Translations under genes and position numbers: made by a program
Source of the DNA: Streptomyces sp. NBRC 110035
GTDB taxonomy: Bacteria; Actinomycetota; Actinomycetes; Streptomycetales; Streptomycetaceae
Direction of reading: 5' to 3'
Length of the DNA: 64,000 bases
NCBI RefSeq assembly: GCF_000829695.1
Contig: NZ_BBNN01000019.1
Coordinates: forward strand, 1 to 64,000
Notes under the pieces: generated by a model
Seen by the model: only the letters and a program-made list of their open reading frames with translations
Databases searched by the model: none
Told to the model about the DNA's origin: nothing
Shown here: in pieces, positions 1-8,321 of the stretch
Numbering within the stretch: the first letter of the stretch is position 1
Layout of the letters: each line of letters opens with the position of its first letter

Positions 1-546
1 CTGGTGCACGTCGACATCAAGAAGCTGGGCAACATCCCCGACGGCGGCGGACACAAGGTCCTGGGCCGGCAAGCAGGCCGCAAGAACCGCAAGAACGCCG
101 GTTACAGCTACCTGCACACCGCCGTCGACGACCACTCCCGCCTCGCCTACAGCGAGATCCATACAGACGAGAAGAAGGAGACCGCCACCGGCTTTTGGAC
201 CCGGGCCCAGGCGTTCTTCACCGAGTGCGGGATCACCGTCGAGCGCGTGCTGACCGACAACGGCTCCTGCTACCGCTCACGCGACTGGCGCGACCTGCTC
301 ACCGCGGCCGGGATCACCCACAAACGCACCCGGCCCTACCGCCCGCAGACCAACGGCAAGGTCGAACGCTTCAACCGCACCCTCCTCGACGAATGGGCCT
401 ACGCCCGCCCCTACCGGTCAGAAGCCGAGCGCCGCGAAGCGTTCCCGCAGTGGCTGCACACCTACAATCACCACCGCGGACACACCGCGCTGAAGGGCCA
501 ACCACCCGCCAGCCGCGTCCCCAACCTCACAGGGCAATACATCTAG
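1..546 (+). CDS. IS481-family transposase, C-terminal part (5' end outside window)
   Basis: The reading frame is open at the left edge and encodes the retroviral-type integrase (DDE) core of an IS481/IS3-like transposase. Counting from the GTG at position 4, the first catalytic Asp is in HVDIKKLG, the second is Asp85 in LTDNGSC and the Glu is Glu121 in GKVERFNRTL. The family-typical PYRPQTNGKVERFNRTL and TYNHHRGHTAL segments follow. The catalytic C-terminal half looks intact. The N-terminal helix-turn-helix must lie upstream of the window, so whether the full gene works cannot be judged. Confidence 0.88.
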   Translation: MVHVDIKKLGNIPDGGGHKVLGRQAGRKNRKNAGYSYLHTAVDDHSRLAYSEIHTDEKKETATGFWTRAQAFFTECGITVERVLTDNGSCYRSRDWRDLLTAAGITHKRTRPYRPQTNGKVERFNRTLLDEWAYARPYRSEAERREAFPQWLHTYNHHRGHTALKGQPPASRVPNLTGQYI

Positions 547-578
547 GTCCCCCTCCCACCCCCGGGTCAACAACCACA
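1..578 (+). mobile_element. Right-hand part of an IS481-family insertion sequence
   Basis: The window opens inside this element. Its transposase ends at 546, and about 30 bases further the sequence GGGTCAACAACCACA ends at 578 in ACA, which fits an IS481-type right terminal repeat (these elements run from TGT to ACA). The left end lies outside the window, so neither the terminal repeat nor a target duplication can be confirmed. The right boundary is an inference. Confidence 0.55.
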
Positions 579-699
579 CCGGAAACCGCGGGCGACACGG
601 TGAAGTCCGCCCGTGTGCGGGGCAGCCCGCAGGGCGGCGGGACCGGCGGGCGGTGACCCGACGCGGGGGAACCGCGGTGCGGTGGGTGGGGACTGCGGT

Positions 700-726
700 G
701 CGGGACACGGGGTGCCCGTACCCCGC
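700..726 (-). terminator. Probable terminator of the hemerythrin-like gene
   Basis: Inverted repeat with arms GCGGGACACGGG and CCCGTACCCCGC around GTG, giving a stem of about 12 pairs with two G-T wobbles. It lies 19 bases past the stop codon of the minus-strand gene ending at 745. There is no strong U tract, as is common for actinobacterial hairpin terminators. Confidence 0.5.
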
Positions 727-744
727 GGACCGAACCGGCCGGGG

Positions 745-1221
745 TCAGCCGACAGGTCGGGGCAGGACGCCGCCCTCCTGCTCGCGCACCGCGTCGAGGG
801 CTGCCCACTGCTCGGTGCCGAGGGTCGCGAGCGCGGCCGGGAAGACGCCGTCCTGTTCCTTGAGGATGTGGTCGCGCAGTACCGCCATCGCTTCCATCAG
901 CCGGTCCGGCCAGGCCGGGTCGCCGGCGGTGCCCCCGTCGGCGGCCTGGGCCAGCACCTCGTCGACGTGCCGGTGTTCCGCCTCCAGGGCGGCGATCTGC
1001 TCGGGGAAGTCCTCGGCCATGGAGGGAAACAGGCCGCGCTCCTCCACCCGGGTGTGCGGGCCCAGCACGGCCTCGATCTCCCGGGCCACCCGTGTCATCC
1101 GGGGCACGTCGCCGGCCTCGTGGGCGGGGCGCAGGTGGCTGATGAGGCGGACGACCTCGTCGTGCTCACGCGTCAGCTCGTCGATCGACGCCAGGGACTG
1201 GCAGCCGCAGTACTCGCACAC
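745..1221 (-). CDS. Hemerythrin HHE-domain protein
   Basis: Protein of 158 residues beginning VCEYCGCQ. The N-terminal CxxCxC motif is followed by a helical hemerythrin-like domain with the spaced His and Glu residues expected of a di-iron centre: TREHDEVV, GPHTRVEERGLFP, EAEHRHVDEV and LRDHILKEQDGVFP. Such proteins bind O2, NO or iron. The GTG at 1221 is chosen because GAGGAG precedes it at a good distance and homologues start at this Cys motif, although the frame stays open upstream. It follows narK by 82 bases in the same direction, so the two may be cotranscribed. A role in oxygen or NO sensing or scavenging next to nitrate reduction is an inference. Confidence 0.85.
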   Translation of the reverse strand: MCEYCGCQSLASIDELTREHDEVVRLISHLRPAHEAGDVPRMTRVAREIEAVLGPHTRVEERGLFPSMAEDFPEQIAALEAEHRHVDEVLAQAADGGTAGDPAWPDRLMEAMAVLRDHILKEQDGVFPAALATLGTEQWAALDAVREQEGGVLPRPVG

Positions 1222-1303
1222 GGGTCTTCTCCTCTGCCTCTTCCTCGGTCCTGGCGACGGCTTCGGCGGATCCGTGAGGTCGGGGTCCGCCGGGGTCCGC
1301 TTC

Positions 1304-2575
1304 CTATGCGGCGGACCTGGCGTGGCGGCTCCCGGCCGGCGGCTTGTCCCGGTGCCCCTCGGCCGCGGCGCGGACACCGGTGAGGGTGTAGGCCAGCGCG
1401 GCGGCGGACACGACCGCGAGCAGCACCAGGCCTGCGGCGTACGTCCCGTAGGCGCCGTACAGGGAGCCCATCACCAGCGGCGGCAGGAAGCCGCCGAGGC
1501 CTCCGGCGGCGCCGACGACGCCCGTGACGGAGCCGACCTGGCTGGCCGGTGTCAGCTGTGCCACCAGGGCGAAGGTCGCCCCGCTGCCCGCTCCGAGCGC
1601 GGCCGCCATGGCCAGGAAGGCGAGGGTCCCGGCCGGCGCCAGCGGCGGGGTGAACGACTGGACGAGCGCACCGGCCACGACCACGGCGAGGGAGCCGGCC
1701 AGCACCCGGACCGTGCCCAGCCGGTCGGACAGCCAGCCGCCCATCGGGCGCATCGCCACCGCGAGCAGGACGAACCCGGCCATGCGGTTGGCGGCGTCGG
1801 CCTGGGTGAGGTCGTAACCGGTCTTGAGGTACACCGGCAGGTAGACGGAGAAGGCGACATAGCCGCCGAACGCGACCGCGTAGAGCGCGGACGCCTGCCA
1901 GGTGATGCCGAGCCTCATGGTGCCGGCCAGGCGGCGGGCCGGCGGCTCGGTCGGGACGGTGCGGCCCGGGGCGTCCCGCATCAGCAGCCAGGCGATCACG
2001 GCGTACGCGGCCAGCACCGCGGCGGTGATCAGGAACGGTGTCTCCATGCTGCTCGCGTCGACCAGCTTCACGGTGGTGAGGGCGCTGATGGCGGTGCCGC
2101 CCATGCCGGCGCCGAAGACGCCGATGGCCAGGCCGCGCCGCTCGGGCGGGAACCAGGCGTTGACGAACGGCACCCCGACGGCGAAGGCGGTGCCGCCGAT
2201 GCCGAGGAAGAAGCCGCCGATCAGCAGCGCGGCAAGGGAGGAGTGCCCGGCCAGGCCCAGATGAAGAACGGGCACGATGGTGGTCGCCGAGACGATCGGG
2301 AACATCACGCGGCCGCCGAACCGGTCGGTGAGCGCGCCGACCGGGATGCGTCCCAGGGAGCCGACCACGACCGGTACCGCGACGAGCAGCGACTGCTCGA
2401 ACGACGTCAGGTCGAGGCTGTCCTGGAAGCGCGGGGCGAGCGGGCTGAGCAGGGCCCACGCCCAGAAGTTGACGGCGAAACCGACGGTGGCCAGAGCCAG
2501 CATCAGCCAGGCCCGGCCGGACACCGGGGCGCCCGACGGCGGGCTGCCGTTCTTCGACTTCGACGGCTGGACCAT
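1304..2575 (-). CDS. narK: NarK-type nitrate/nitrite transporter (MFS)
   Basis: Membrane transporter of 423 residues, of the nitrate/nitrite porter family in the major facilitator superfamily. About twelve hydrophobic segments are visible. Diagnostic pieces are the glycine-rich nitrate signature GFFLGIGGTAFAVGVPF followed by NAWFPPERRGLAIGVFGAGM in the fifth-helix region, and the MFS loops GALTDRFGGR and GGWLSDRLGT. It should bring in nitrate and/or export nitrite for the cytoplasmic NarGHI reductase encoded 2 kb away on the other strand. The ATG at 2575 is used: MVQPSKSK precedes the first helix and a purine-rich GGGAAGGGACGG lies upstream. A DosR-like box sits about 125 bases upstream. Nitrate versus nitrite direction cannot be told from sequence. 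Confidence 0.92.
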   Translation of the reverse strand: MVQPSKSKNGSPPSGAPVSGRAWLMLALATVGFAVNFWAWALLSPLAPRFQDSLDLTSFEQSLLVAVPVVVGSLGRIPVGALTDRFGGRVMFPIVSATTIVPVLHLGLAGHSSLAALLIGGFFLGIGGTAFAVGVPFVNAWFPPERRGLAIGVFGAGMGGTAISALTTVKLVDASSMETPFLITAAVLAAYAVIAWLLMRDAPGRTVPTEPPARRLAGTMRLGITWQASALYAVAFGGYVAFSVYLPVYLKTGYDLTQADAANRMAGFVLLAVAMRPMGGWLSDRLGTVRVLAGSLAVVVAGALVQSFTPPLAPAGTLAFLAMAAALGAGSGATFALVAQLTPASQVGSVTGVVGAAGGLGGFLPPLVMGSLYGAYGTYAAGLVLLAVVSAAALAYTLTGVRAAAEGHRDKPPAGSRHARSAA

Positions 2576-2699
2576 GCTGTCCGTCCCTTCCCTCTCACGG
2601 TGGTGCCGGGGCACCGGGGTCGCACGGAGCCCGCAGGCCCTTCGCCTGCGGGCCGGAGCCCCGGGAACCACTGTCCGGGGACGGAGCCCTGCGTCCCCA

Positions 2700-2714
2700 G
2701 GGACCATGGGTCCC
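2700..2714. promoter_or_regulatory. DosR/OsdR-like box upstream of narK
   Basis: GGGACCATGGGTCCC, flanked by CA on the left and TG on the right so that the near-palindrome spans 2698-2716. It matches the GGGAC-N4-G(T/G)CCC layout of DosR-family operators. It is 125 bases upstream of the narK ATG. Binding is inferred from similarity to the other boxes in the window. Confidence 0.5.
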
Positions 2715-2824
2715 TGCCGTCCCGGCAGAGGGTCCCTCCGGTCGGGCCCGGTCGTCCCGTCGTCCCGCGTCCGGCGTCCCTGCACCGATGCGCCCACCAG
2801 TTCCCTCCGGGGTGGTCCGTGAAA

Positions 2825-2852
2825 CAACGGCCGTGACCGGTCACGGCCGTTG
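2825..2852 (-). terminator. Perfect 28-bp palindrome, probable terminator of the nitroreductase gene
   Basis: The arms CAACGGCCGTGACC and GGTCACGGCCGTTG are exact reverse complements with no central gap. The site is 62 bases past the stop codon of the minus-strand gene ending at 2915 and is followed on that strand by TTTC. A hairpin terminator is the simplest reading. An operator for narK, whose start lies 250 bases further on, is the alternative. Confidence 0.55.
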
Positions 2853-2914
2853 GTGGACCGGGCGGCGCGGACGTGAGACCTGCACAGGGCCGAACGGACC
2901 TGCGCAGGTGCCGG

Positions 2915-3943
2915 TCAGTGCCCCTGCCCGGGATCCGGGCCGGGATCCGGGCCGGTGCCGGAAACCGGGTGGGCCGACGCGCGCGGTGTGCGGCCGCCGC
3001 CGATGCCCGGGCCGGTGCCGTAACCGAAGCGGATCAGCAGCTGCGGGCGGCACCGCTCTCTCGTTCCCGCCATGGCCGCCCGCAGGTCCGGCCACTCCAT
3101 GGCCTGGTGCAGCATCGAGGTGCGCACTCCGCGCCGGGTCGCCGTGAGCAGGACACGTTCCAGGGCCTGCCCCGCCCTCAGCCAGTCCTCCGGCCGGTCG
3201 TGGGAGGTCCACAGCAGGGCGACCTGCGCATGGCGTTCGAACCGTACGGCCGGGAGTCTCGGCACGGGCAGCACGCCGGTGAAGTCGCGCACCGGCATCC
3301 TGCCGGACGCGTCCTGCGGTCCCAGGGCGGTCAGGGGGATGCCGTAGGGGGTGCGTTCCCCCGGGGGCGTGACCCAGGTGCGCATTTCGTCGGTGCTGGC
3401 CGGGTCGGTGGCGTTGCGGATCTCGGCGGCCTCCGTCAGGTGCAGCAGGCGTCGGGTGCCCATGATGTCGGGGACGTCCAGGTGGGCCCCCTCGGCGCGG
3501 GCCGCGCCGGTCATCTCGGTCACGACCGGGTCCGGCACCGGGCGGCCGGTGAACGGCATCCTGCTGGTGTGGCGGCGTTCGACCGCCTCGTACAGCTCGC
3601 GCAGGGAGAGCTGTACGTCCGTGGTGGGGGCGGTGAGTTGCACCGTGGCCAGCAGGTCCGGATCGTCCGCGGCGGGGCGCAGCCGGACGACGGGAACCCA
3701 GCCGAGGTGTTCCGCGGCCACCCGGAGGTTGAACACGGCCGCGCCCACCGACATGTGCTGGGCGCGTCGCAGGGGGTCCGCGGCCGGCAGCCGGCGCCGG
3801 CGGTCGGCCCGGACCTGGACCGTCCCGCTGTCCGGGTCCAGGCCGAACCGCCAGGGCTGCGTGTTGTGGATCGACGGGGCCGCCACGGCTGCGGCCAGCA
3901 GGGCGTGCACGGCTGCGGCGTCGAGTTCCCGGGTCTGCATCAT
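2915..3943 (-). CDS. Acg-family FMN-binding nitroreductase-like protein
   Basis: Protein of 342 residues with a duplicated nitroreductase fold of the Acg (Rv2032-like) type. It starts MMQTRELDAAAVHALLAAAV, followed by APSIHNTQPWRF, the FMN-site motif of the family, and RRLPAADPLRRAQHMSVGAAV. Later family segments are RRHTSRMPFTGRPVP and RFGYGTG. Acg proteins are typical members of DosR hypoxia regulons and are thought to bind FMN without ordinary nitroreductase activity. GAAGGAGC precedes the tandem ATG codons. The C-terminal 25 residues are Pro/Gly-rich. It lies between narK and the nar operon, transcribed away from narG, and a GGGCCGTACGGCCT box lies about 110 bases upstream, so hypoxic control is likely. 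Confidence 0.85.
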   Translation of the reverse strand: MMQTRELDAAAVHALLAAAVAAPSIHNTQPWRFGLDPDSGTVQVRADRRRRLPAADPLRRAQHMSVGAAVFNLRVAAEHLGWVPVVRLRPAADDPDLLATVQLTAPTTDVQLSLRELYEAVERRHTSRMPFTGRPVPDPVVTEMTGAARAEGAHLDVPDIMGTRRLLHLTEAAEIRNATDPASTDEMRTWVTPPGERTPYGIPLTALGPQDASGRMPVRDFTGVLPVPRLPAVRFERHAQVALLWTSHDRPEDWLRAGQALERVLLTATRRGVRTSMLHQAMEWPDLRAAMAGTRERCRPQLLIRFGYGTGPGIGGGRTPRASAHPVSGTGPDPGPDPGQGH

Positions 3944-4051
3944 GGCATCACGGCTCCTTCACAACGGATCCTCGGGAAAACTCTCCCTCTCCTGGGTCAA
4001 CCCTGTGCCGGAGAACCGCCCCGGGAGGAGGGTTGACCGGCCCCACAACGC

Positions 4052-4065
4052 GGGCCGTACGGCCT
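4052..4065. promoter_or_regulatory. DosR/OsdR-like box upstream of the nitroreductase gene
   Basis: GGGCCGTACGGCCT matches GGGCCGNNCGGCCC at 13 of 14 positions and lies 108 bases upstream of the Acg-type gene. The rest of the 675-base gap between the two divergent genes (3944-4618) shows no convincing gene; its open frames in both directions have no recognisable protein features. Confidence 0.4.
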
Positions 4066-4511
4066 GGTCGGGCGGCGGGCGGCGGTGTCCGGCTCCCGCG
4101 GGTCGCGGTCGGGCACGGCCTCGGCACGGCAGTGGAGGCAGGCCGGAGGACAGGCCCGGGTGGTCTCCCGGATGACGGTGAACGGCCGCTCCCCGGCGGC
4201 GGGTCGCGGCCCGGACCGCGGTGCCCACCGGGTGCCCGCTCACGGTGCGTCCCCTCCCCGCACCCGGGGTTCCGGGCCGCCCCGAGCACTGCGTCCGGCC
4301 GCCCTGGAGTCGGGGCAGACGAGGCGGGCGGCCGGACCGTGGCCTCGCCGGACCGTGCGCGCCCGGCGTCGCGGGCGACAGCGGTGGAATCGCCCTCCGG
4401 AACCCGGCCTGGGACGGTCGATGTGGTCGTGCACGGGACACCTCCGGATCGGTCGCCGTCAGCATCCACCCGCCGCCTCGGCCGGCAGGGCGGCCACGGG
4501 TCTTCGCCGGC

Positions 4512-4564
4512 AGGGCCGTTGGTCCCTGTCCCGGGTGTGCTCCGAGGGCCGTACGGTCCCCCGG
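4512..4564. promoter_or_regulatory. Two DosR/OsdR-like boxes upstream of narG
   Basis: Box 1, AGGGCCGTTGGTCCCTG at 4512-4528, read on the other strand contains GGGACCAACGGCCC, an exact match to GGGACCNNCGGCCC. Box 2, AGGGCCGTACGGTCCCC at 4545-4561, is the same kind of pseudo-palindrome with half sites GGGCC and GGTCCC. The starts are 33 bases apart, about three helical turns. Box 2 is about 60 bases upstream of the narG ATG, a suitable place for an activator. Confidence 0.6.
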
Positions 4565-4618
4565 TGGGGCCCTCCGGGCCCAGGTGGCCGAGGTGCGCGC
4601 GGCCTAGCGTTCGTGACC

Positions 4619-7600
4619 ATGGAGAACGATCGAAACGCAGGGCCGCATCGGTCACGTGCCGCCCGTGACTGGCCGTTGGCGACCCGTCGGCTGCTGACCC
4701 GCCGGGAGGTGTCGGCCGACGGCCGTGCCGTGTTCGGCGAGGGCGACCCGCGGTGGGAGGGCTTCTACCGGGACCGGTGGTCGCACGACAAGGTGGTGCG
4801 CTCCACCCACGGCGTCAACTGCACGGGGTCCTGCTCGTGGATGGTGTACGTCAAGGACGGCATCATCACCTGGGAGCACCAGGCCACCGACTACCCGTCG
4901 ATCGGCACGGACTGCCCCGAGTACGAGCCGCGCGGCTGCCCGCGCGGGGCGTCGTTCTCCTGGTACACCTACTCGCCGAGCCGGGTCCGTTACCCGTACG
5001 TGCGCGGCGCACTGCTGAAACCGTGGCGCGAGGCGCGGAAGCGACTCGGTGATCCGGTGGCGGCGTGGGCGGAGATCACCGGTGATCCGTCGAAGGCGCG
5101 GGCCTACAAGCGGGCCCGCGGCAAGGGCGGTCTGGTGCGCGCCGACTGGGACGAGGTCGCCGAGCTGGTCGCCGCCGCCCAGGTGCACACCGTCAAGGCG
5201 TACGGCCCCGACCGCGTCGCGGGCTTCTCGCCGATCCCGGCGATGTCGATGGCGTCCTTCGCGGCCGGGGCCCGGTACCACTCGCTGATCGGCGGCACTC
5301 TGCTGTCGTTCTACGACTGGTACGCCGACCTGCCCATCGCCTCGCCGCAGGTGTTCGGCGACCAGACGGACGTGCCGGAGGCCGCCGACTGGTGGAACGC
5401 CGGTTACCTGATCATGTGGGGTTCCAACATCCCCGTCACCCGCACACCCGACGCGCACTTCCTGACCGAGACCCGCTACAACGGCACCAAGGTCGTCGCC
5501 GTCAGCCCGGACTACGCCGACAACGTCAAGCACGCCGACGAGTGGCTCGCCCCGCACCCGGGCACCGACGGGGCACTGGCGATGGCCATGGGCCACGTGG
5601 TCCTGCGCGAGTTCCTGGTCGACCGCGAGGTGCCCTACTTCCAGGACTACCTGCGCACGTTCACCGACGCGCCGTTCCTGGTCACCCTGCGCGAGCACCC
5701 GGAGGGCGGTCTCGTCCCGGACGGGTTCCTGACCGCCGCCGACCTCGGTCACGAGGTGGAGAACGCCGACTCCAAGACCGTCCTGCTGGACGCGGCGACG
5801 GGTGAACCCGTGGTCCCGGGCGGCTCGCTGGGTTTCCGCTGGGCCAAGGCCGAGCAGGGCCGCTGGAACCTCGACCTGGGCGACGTGGTGCCCGGTCTGA
5901 GCCTGCTGGAGCGGGCCGAGGAGACGGCGACGGTCGCACTGCCGCGCTTCGACGAGGGCGCCACCGAGGGCGGCGGCAGCATGGTCCGCGGCGTCCCCGT
6001 GCGCCGGGTCGGCGGGCGCCGGGTCACGACCGTCTTCGACCTGATGCTCGCCCAGTACGGGGTCGAGCGGCCCGGTCTGCCGGGCCACTGGCCGTCCTCG
6101 TACGAGGACGCGGACCAGCCGTACACCCCGGCCTGGCAGGAGACGATCACCTCCGTCCCCGCCGAGCAGGCGGCCCGGATCGCCCGCGAGTTCGCCCGCA
6201 ACGCCGAGCGCACCAAGGGCCGTTCGATGATCGCTCTCGGGGCGGGCACCAACCACTGGTTCCATTCCGACACCATCTACCGGGCCTTCCTGGCGCTGAC
6301 GACCATGACCGGCTGCCAGGGCGTCAACGGCGGCGGCTGGGCGCACTACGTCGGCCAGGAGAAGGTCCGCCCGGTGACCGGGTTGCAGCACCTGGCCTTC
6401 GCGTTCGACTGGCAGCGGCCCACCCGGCACATGGCGGGCACGTCGTACTGGTACCTGAACTCCGACCAGTGGCGCTACGAGGCGTTCGGGCCCGACGAGC
6501 TGGCCTCCCCGCTGGGTGAGGGTCGGTTCAAGGGGAAGGCGTTCGCCGACTGCCTGGCGCAGGCGGTGCGGCTGGGCTGGACGCCGGGGCATCCGGGTTT
6601 CAACCGCAACCCGCTCGACCTGACGGACGAGGCGAGGGCAGCGGACCGGCCGGTCGCCGAGCACATCGTGGACGAGCTGAAGTCGGGGCGGCTGCGGTTC
6701 GCCGCCGAGGACCCCGACGACCCGGCCAACTTCCCCCGTGTCCTGACCGTGTGGCGGGCCAACCTGCTGGGCTCCTCCGGCAAGGGCAACGAGTACTTCC
6801 TGCGCCACCTGCTGGGCACGGACGCGGCCGTCCGCTCCGAGGAGACCCCGCCCGAGGGGCGTCCGAAGGAGGTGGTGTGGCACGACGAGGCACCCGAGGG
6901 CAAGCTCGACCTCCTGGTCACCATGGACTTCCGGATGACCTCCACCGGCCTGCTCTCCGACGTGGTCCTGCCGGCCGCCACCTGGTACGAGAAGGACGAC
7001 CTGTCCAGCACGGACATGCATCCCTTCGTGCACGCCTTCACCCCGGCCATCGCGCCGCCCTGGCAGGCCCGCACCGACTACGACAGCTTCCTCACCCTCG
7101 CCGACCGGTTCAGCGACCTGGCCGCCGAACACCTCGGCACCCGCACCGACGTCCTGCCGGTGCCGCTGCTGCACGACACCCCCGACGAACTGGCCCAGCC
7201 CGGCGGGGTGGTCCGGGACTGGAGGGCCGGGGAGTGCGAACCGGTCCCCGGCCGCACCATGCCCAAGCTGGCCGTCGTCGAGCGGGACTACACCGCGATC
7301 GCGCAGAAGATGCGCGCCGTCGGCCCGCTGCTCGACACCCTGGGTACCACCACCAAGGGGGTCACCGTCCACCCCGACCAGGAGGTCGACGAGCTGCGCC
7401 GCCGCTGCGGCACCGTCCGTGACGGAGTGGCCGCCGGTCGGCCGTCGCTGGCCACCGCCTCCGACATGTGCGAGGCCATCCTGGCCCTGTCCGGCACCAC
7501 CAACGGGCGTCTGGCCACCGTGGGCTTCCGCGAACTGGAGCGGCAGACCGGCAGCACGGGCCTGGTGGAGCTGTCCGCCGAGCGCGAGGCCGAGCGGATC

Positions 7601-8320
7601 ACCTTCGCCGACACCCGCACCCAGCCGCGCTCCGTCATCACCTCGTACGAGTGGTCGGGCTCGGAGACCGGCGGACGCCGCTACTCCCCCTTCGTCATCA
7701 ACACCGAGCACAAGAAGCCCTGGCACACCCTCACCGGACGCCAGCACTTCTTCGTCCAGCACGACTGGATGACCGAACTCGGCGAGCAACTGCCCGTCTA
7801 CCGGCCCCCCCTGAACACACCGCGGCACTACGGCGACGAGCACCTGCGCCAGGACGGCCGGGCCGAGGTCACGGTCCGCTACCTGACCCCGCACTCGAAG
7901 TGGTCCATCCACTCCAACTACCAGGACAACAAGTACATGCTCGACCTGTCCCGCGGCGGCCCCACGATCTGGATGTCCCTCCAGGACGCCGAGAAGATCG
8001 GCGTCAAGGACAACGAGTGGATCGAGGCGTACAACCGCAACGGCGTCGTCGCCTGCCGGGCCGTGGTCACCCACCGGATGCCCGAGGGCACCGTGTACAT
8101 GTACCACGCCCAGGACCGCAACGTGAACGTGCCCAGGACCGAGGTCAGCGGCAAGCGCGGCGGCATCCACAACTCCTTGACCCGGCTGCTGCTCAAGCCG
8201 ACCCATCTCGCCGGCGGCTACGCGCAGTTCACCTACGCCTTCAACTACTACGGCCCGACCGGAAACCAGCGCGACGAGGTCACCGTCATTCGCCGCCGCA
8301 GCCAGCAAGTGGAGTACTGA
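4619..8320 (+). CDS. narG: Respiratory nitrate reductase, alpha subunit
   Basis: Catalytic molybdenum subunit of 1233 residues, the usual NarG size. It reduces nitrate to nitrite at the cytoplasmic face of the membrane with electrons from quinol via NarI and NarH. The N-terminal FS0 cluster ligands are visible as His64, Cys68, Cys72 (THGVNCTGSCSW) and Cys107 (GCPRG). The molybdenum-ligand Asp is Asp233 in LLSFYDWYADLP. The MGD-binding blocks ADWWNAGYLIMWGSN and ALGAGTNHWFHSDT are intact, and there is no Tat signal, as expected for a cytoplasmic-facing NarG. The ATG at 4619 gives the normal N terminus; the frame is open 180 codons upstream but without NarG features. It heads a coupled operon with narH, narJ, narI and a VKOR-family gene. 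Confidence 0.97.
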   Translation: MENDRNAGPHRSRAARDWPLATRRLLTRREVSADGRAVFGEGDPRWEGFYRDRWSHDKVVRSTHGVNCTGSCSWMVYVKDGIITWEHQATDYPSIGTDCPEYEPRGCPRGASFSWYTYSPSRVRYPYVRGALLKPWREARKRLGDPVAAWAEITGDPSKARAYKRARGKGGLVRADWDEVAELVAAAQVHTVKAYGPDRVAGFSPIPAMSMASFAAGARYHSLIGGTLLSFYDWYADLPIASPQVFGDQTDVPEAADWWNAGYLIMWGSNIPVTRTPDAHFLTETRYNGTKVVAVSPDYADNVKHADEWLAPHPGTDGALAMAMGHVVLREFLVDREVPYFQDYLRTFTDAPFLVTLREHPEGGLVPDGFLTAADLGHEVENADSKTVLLDAATGEPVVPGGSLGFRWAKAEQGRWNLDLGDVVPGLSLLERAEETATVALPRFDEGATEGGGSMVRGVPVRRVGGRRVTTVFDLMLAQYGVERPGLPGHWPSSYEDADQPYTPAWQETITSVPAEQAARIAREFARNAERTKGRSMIALGAGTNHWFHSDTIYRAFLALTTMTGCQGVNGGGWAHYVGQEKVRPVTGLQHLAFAFDWQRPTRHMAGTSYWYLNSDQWRYEAFGPDELASPLGEGRFKGKAFADCLAQAVRLGWTPGHPGFNRNPLDLTDEARAADRPVAEHIVDELKSGRLRFAAEDPDDPANFPRVLTVWRANLLGSSGKGNEYFLRHLLGTDAAVRSEETPPEGRPKEVVWHDEAPEGKLDLLVTMDFRMTSTGLLSDVVLPAATWYEKDDLSSTDMHPFVHAFTPAIAPPWQARTDYDSFLTLADRFSDLAAEHLGTRTDVLPVPLLHDTPDELAQPGGVVRDWRAGECEPVPGRTMPKLAVVERDYTAIAQKMRAVGPLLDTLGTTTKGVTVHPDQEVDELRRRCGTVRDGVAAGRPSLATASDMCEAILALSGTTNGRLATVGFRELERQTGSTGLVELSAEREAERITFADTRTQPRSVITSYEWSGSETGGRRYSPFVINTEHKKPWHTLTGRQHFFVQHDWMTELGEQLPVYRPPLNTPRHYGDEHLRQDGRAEVTVRYLTPHSKWSIHSNYQDNKYMLDLSRGGPTIWMSLQDAEKIGVKDNEWIEAYNRNGVVACRAVVTHRMPEGTVYMYHAQDRNVNVPRTEVSGKRGGIHNSLTRLLLKPTHLAGGYAQFTYAFNYYGPTGNQRDEVTVIRRRSQQVEY

Positions 8321-8321
8321 C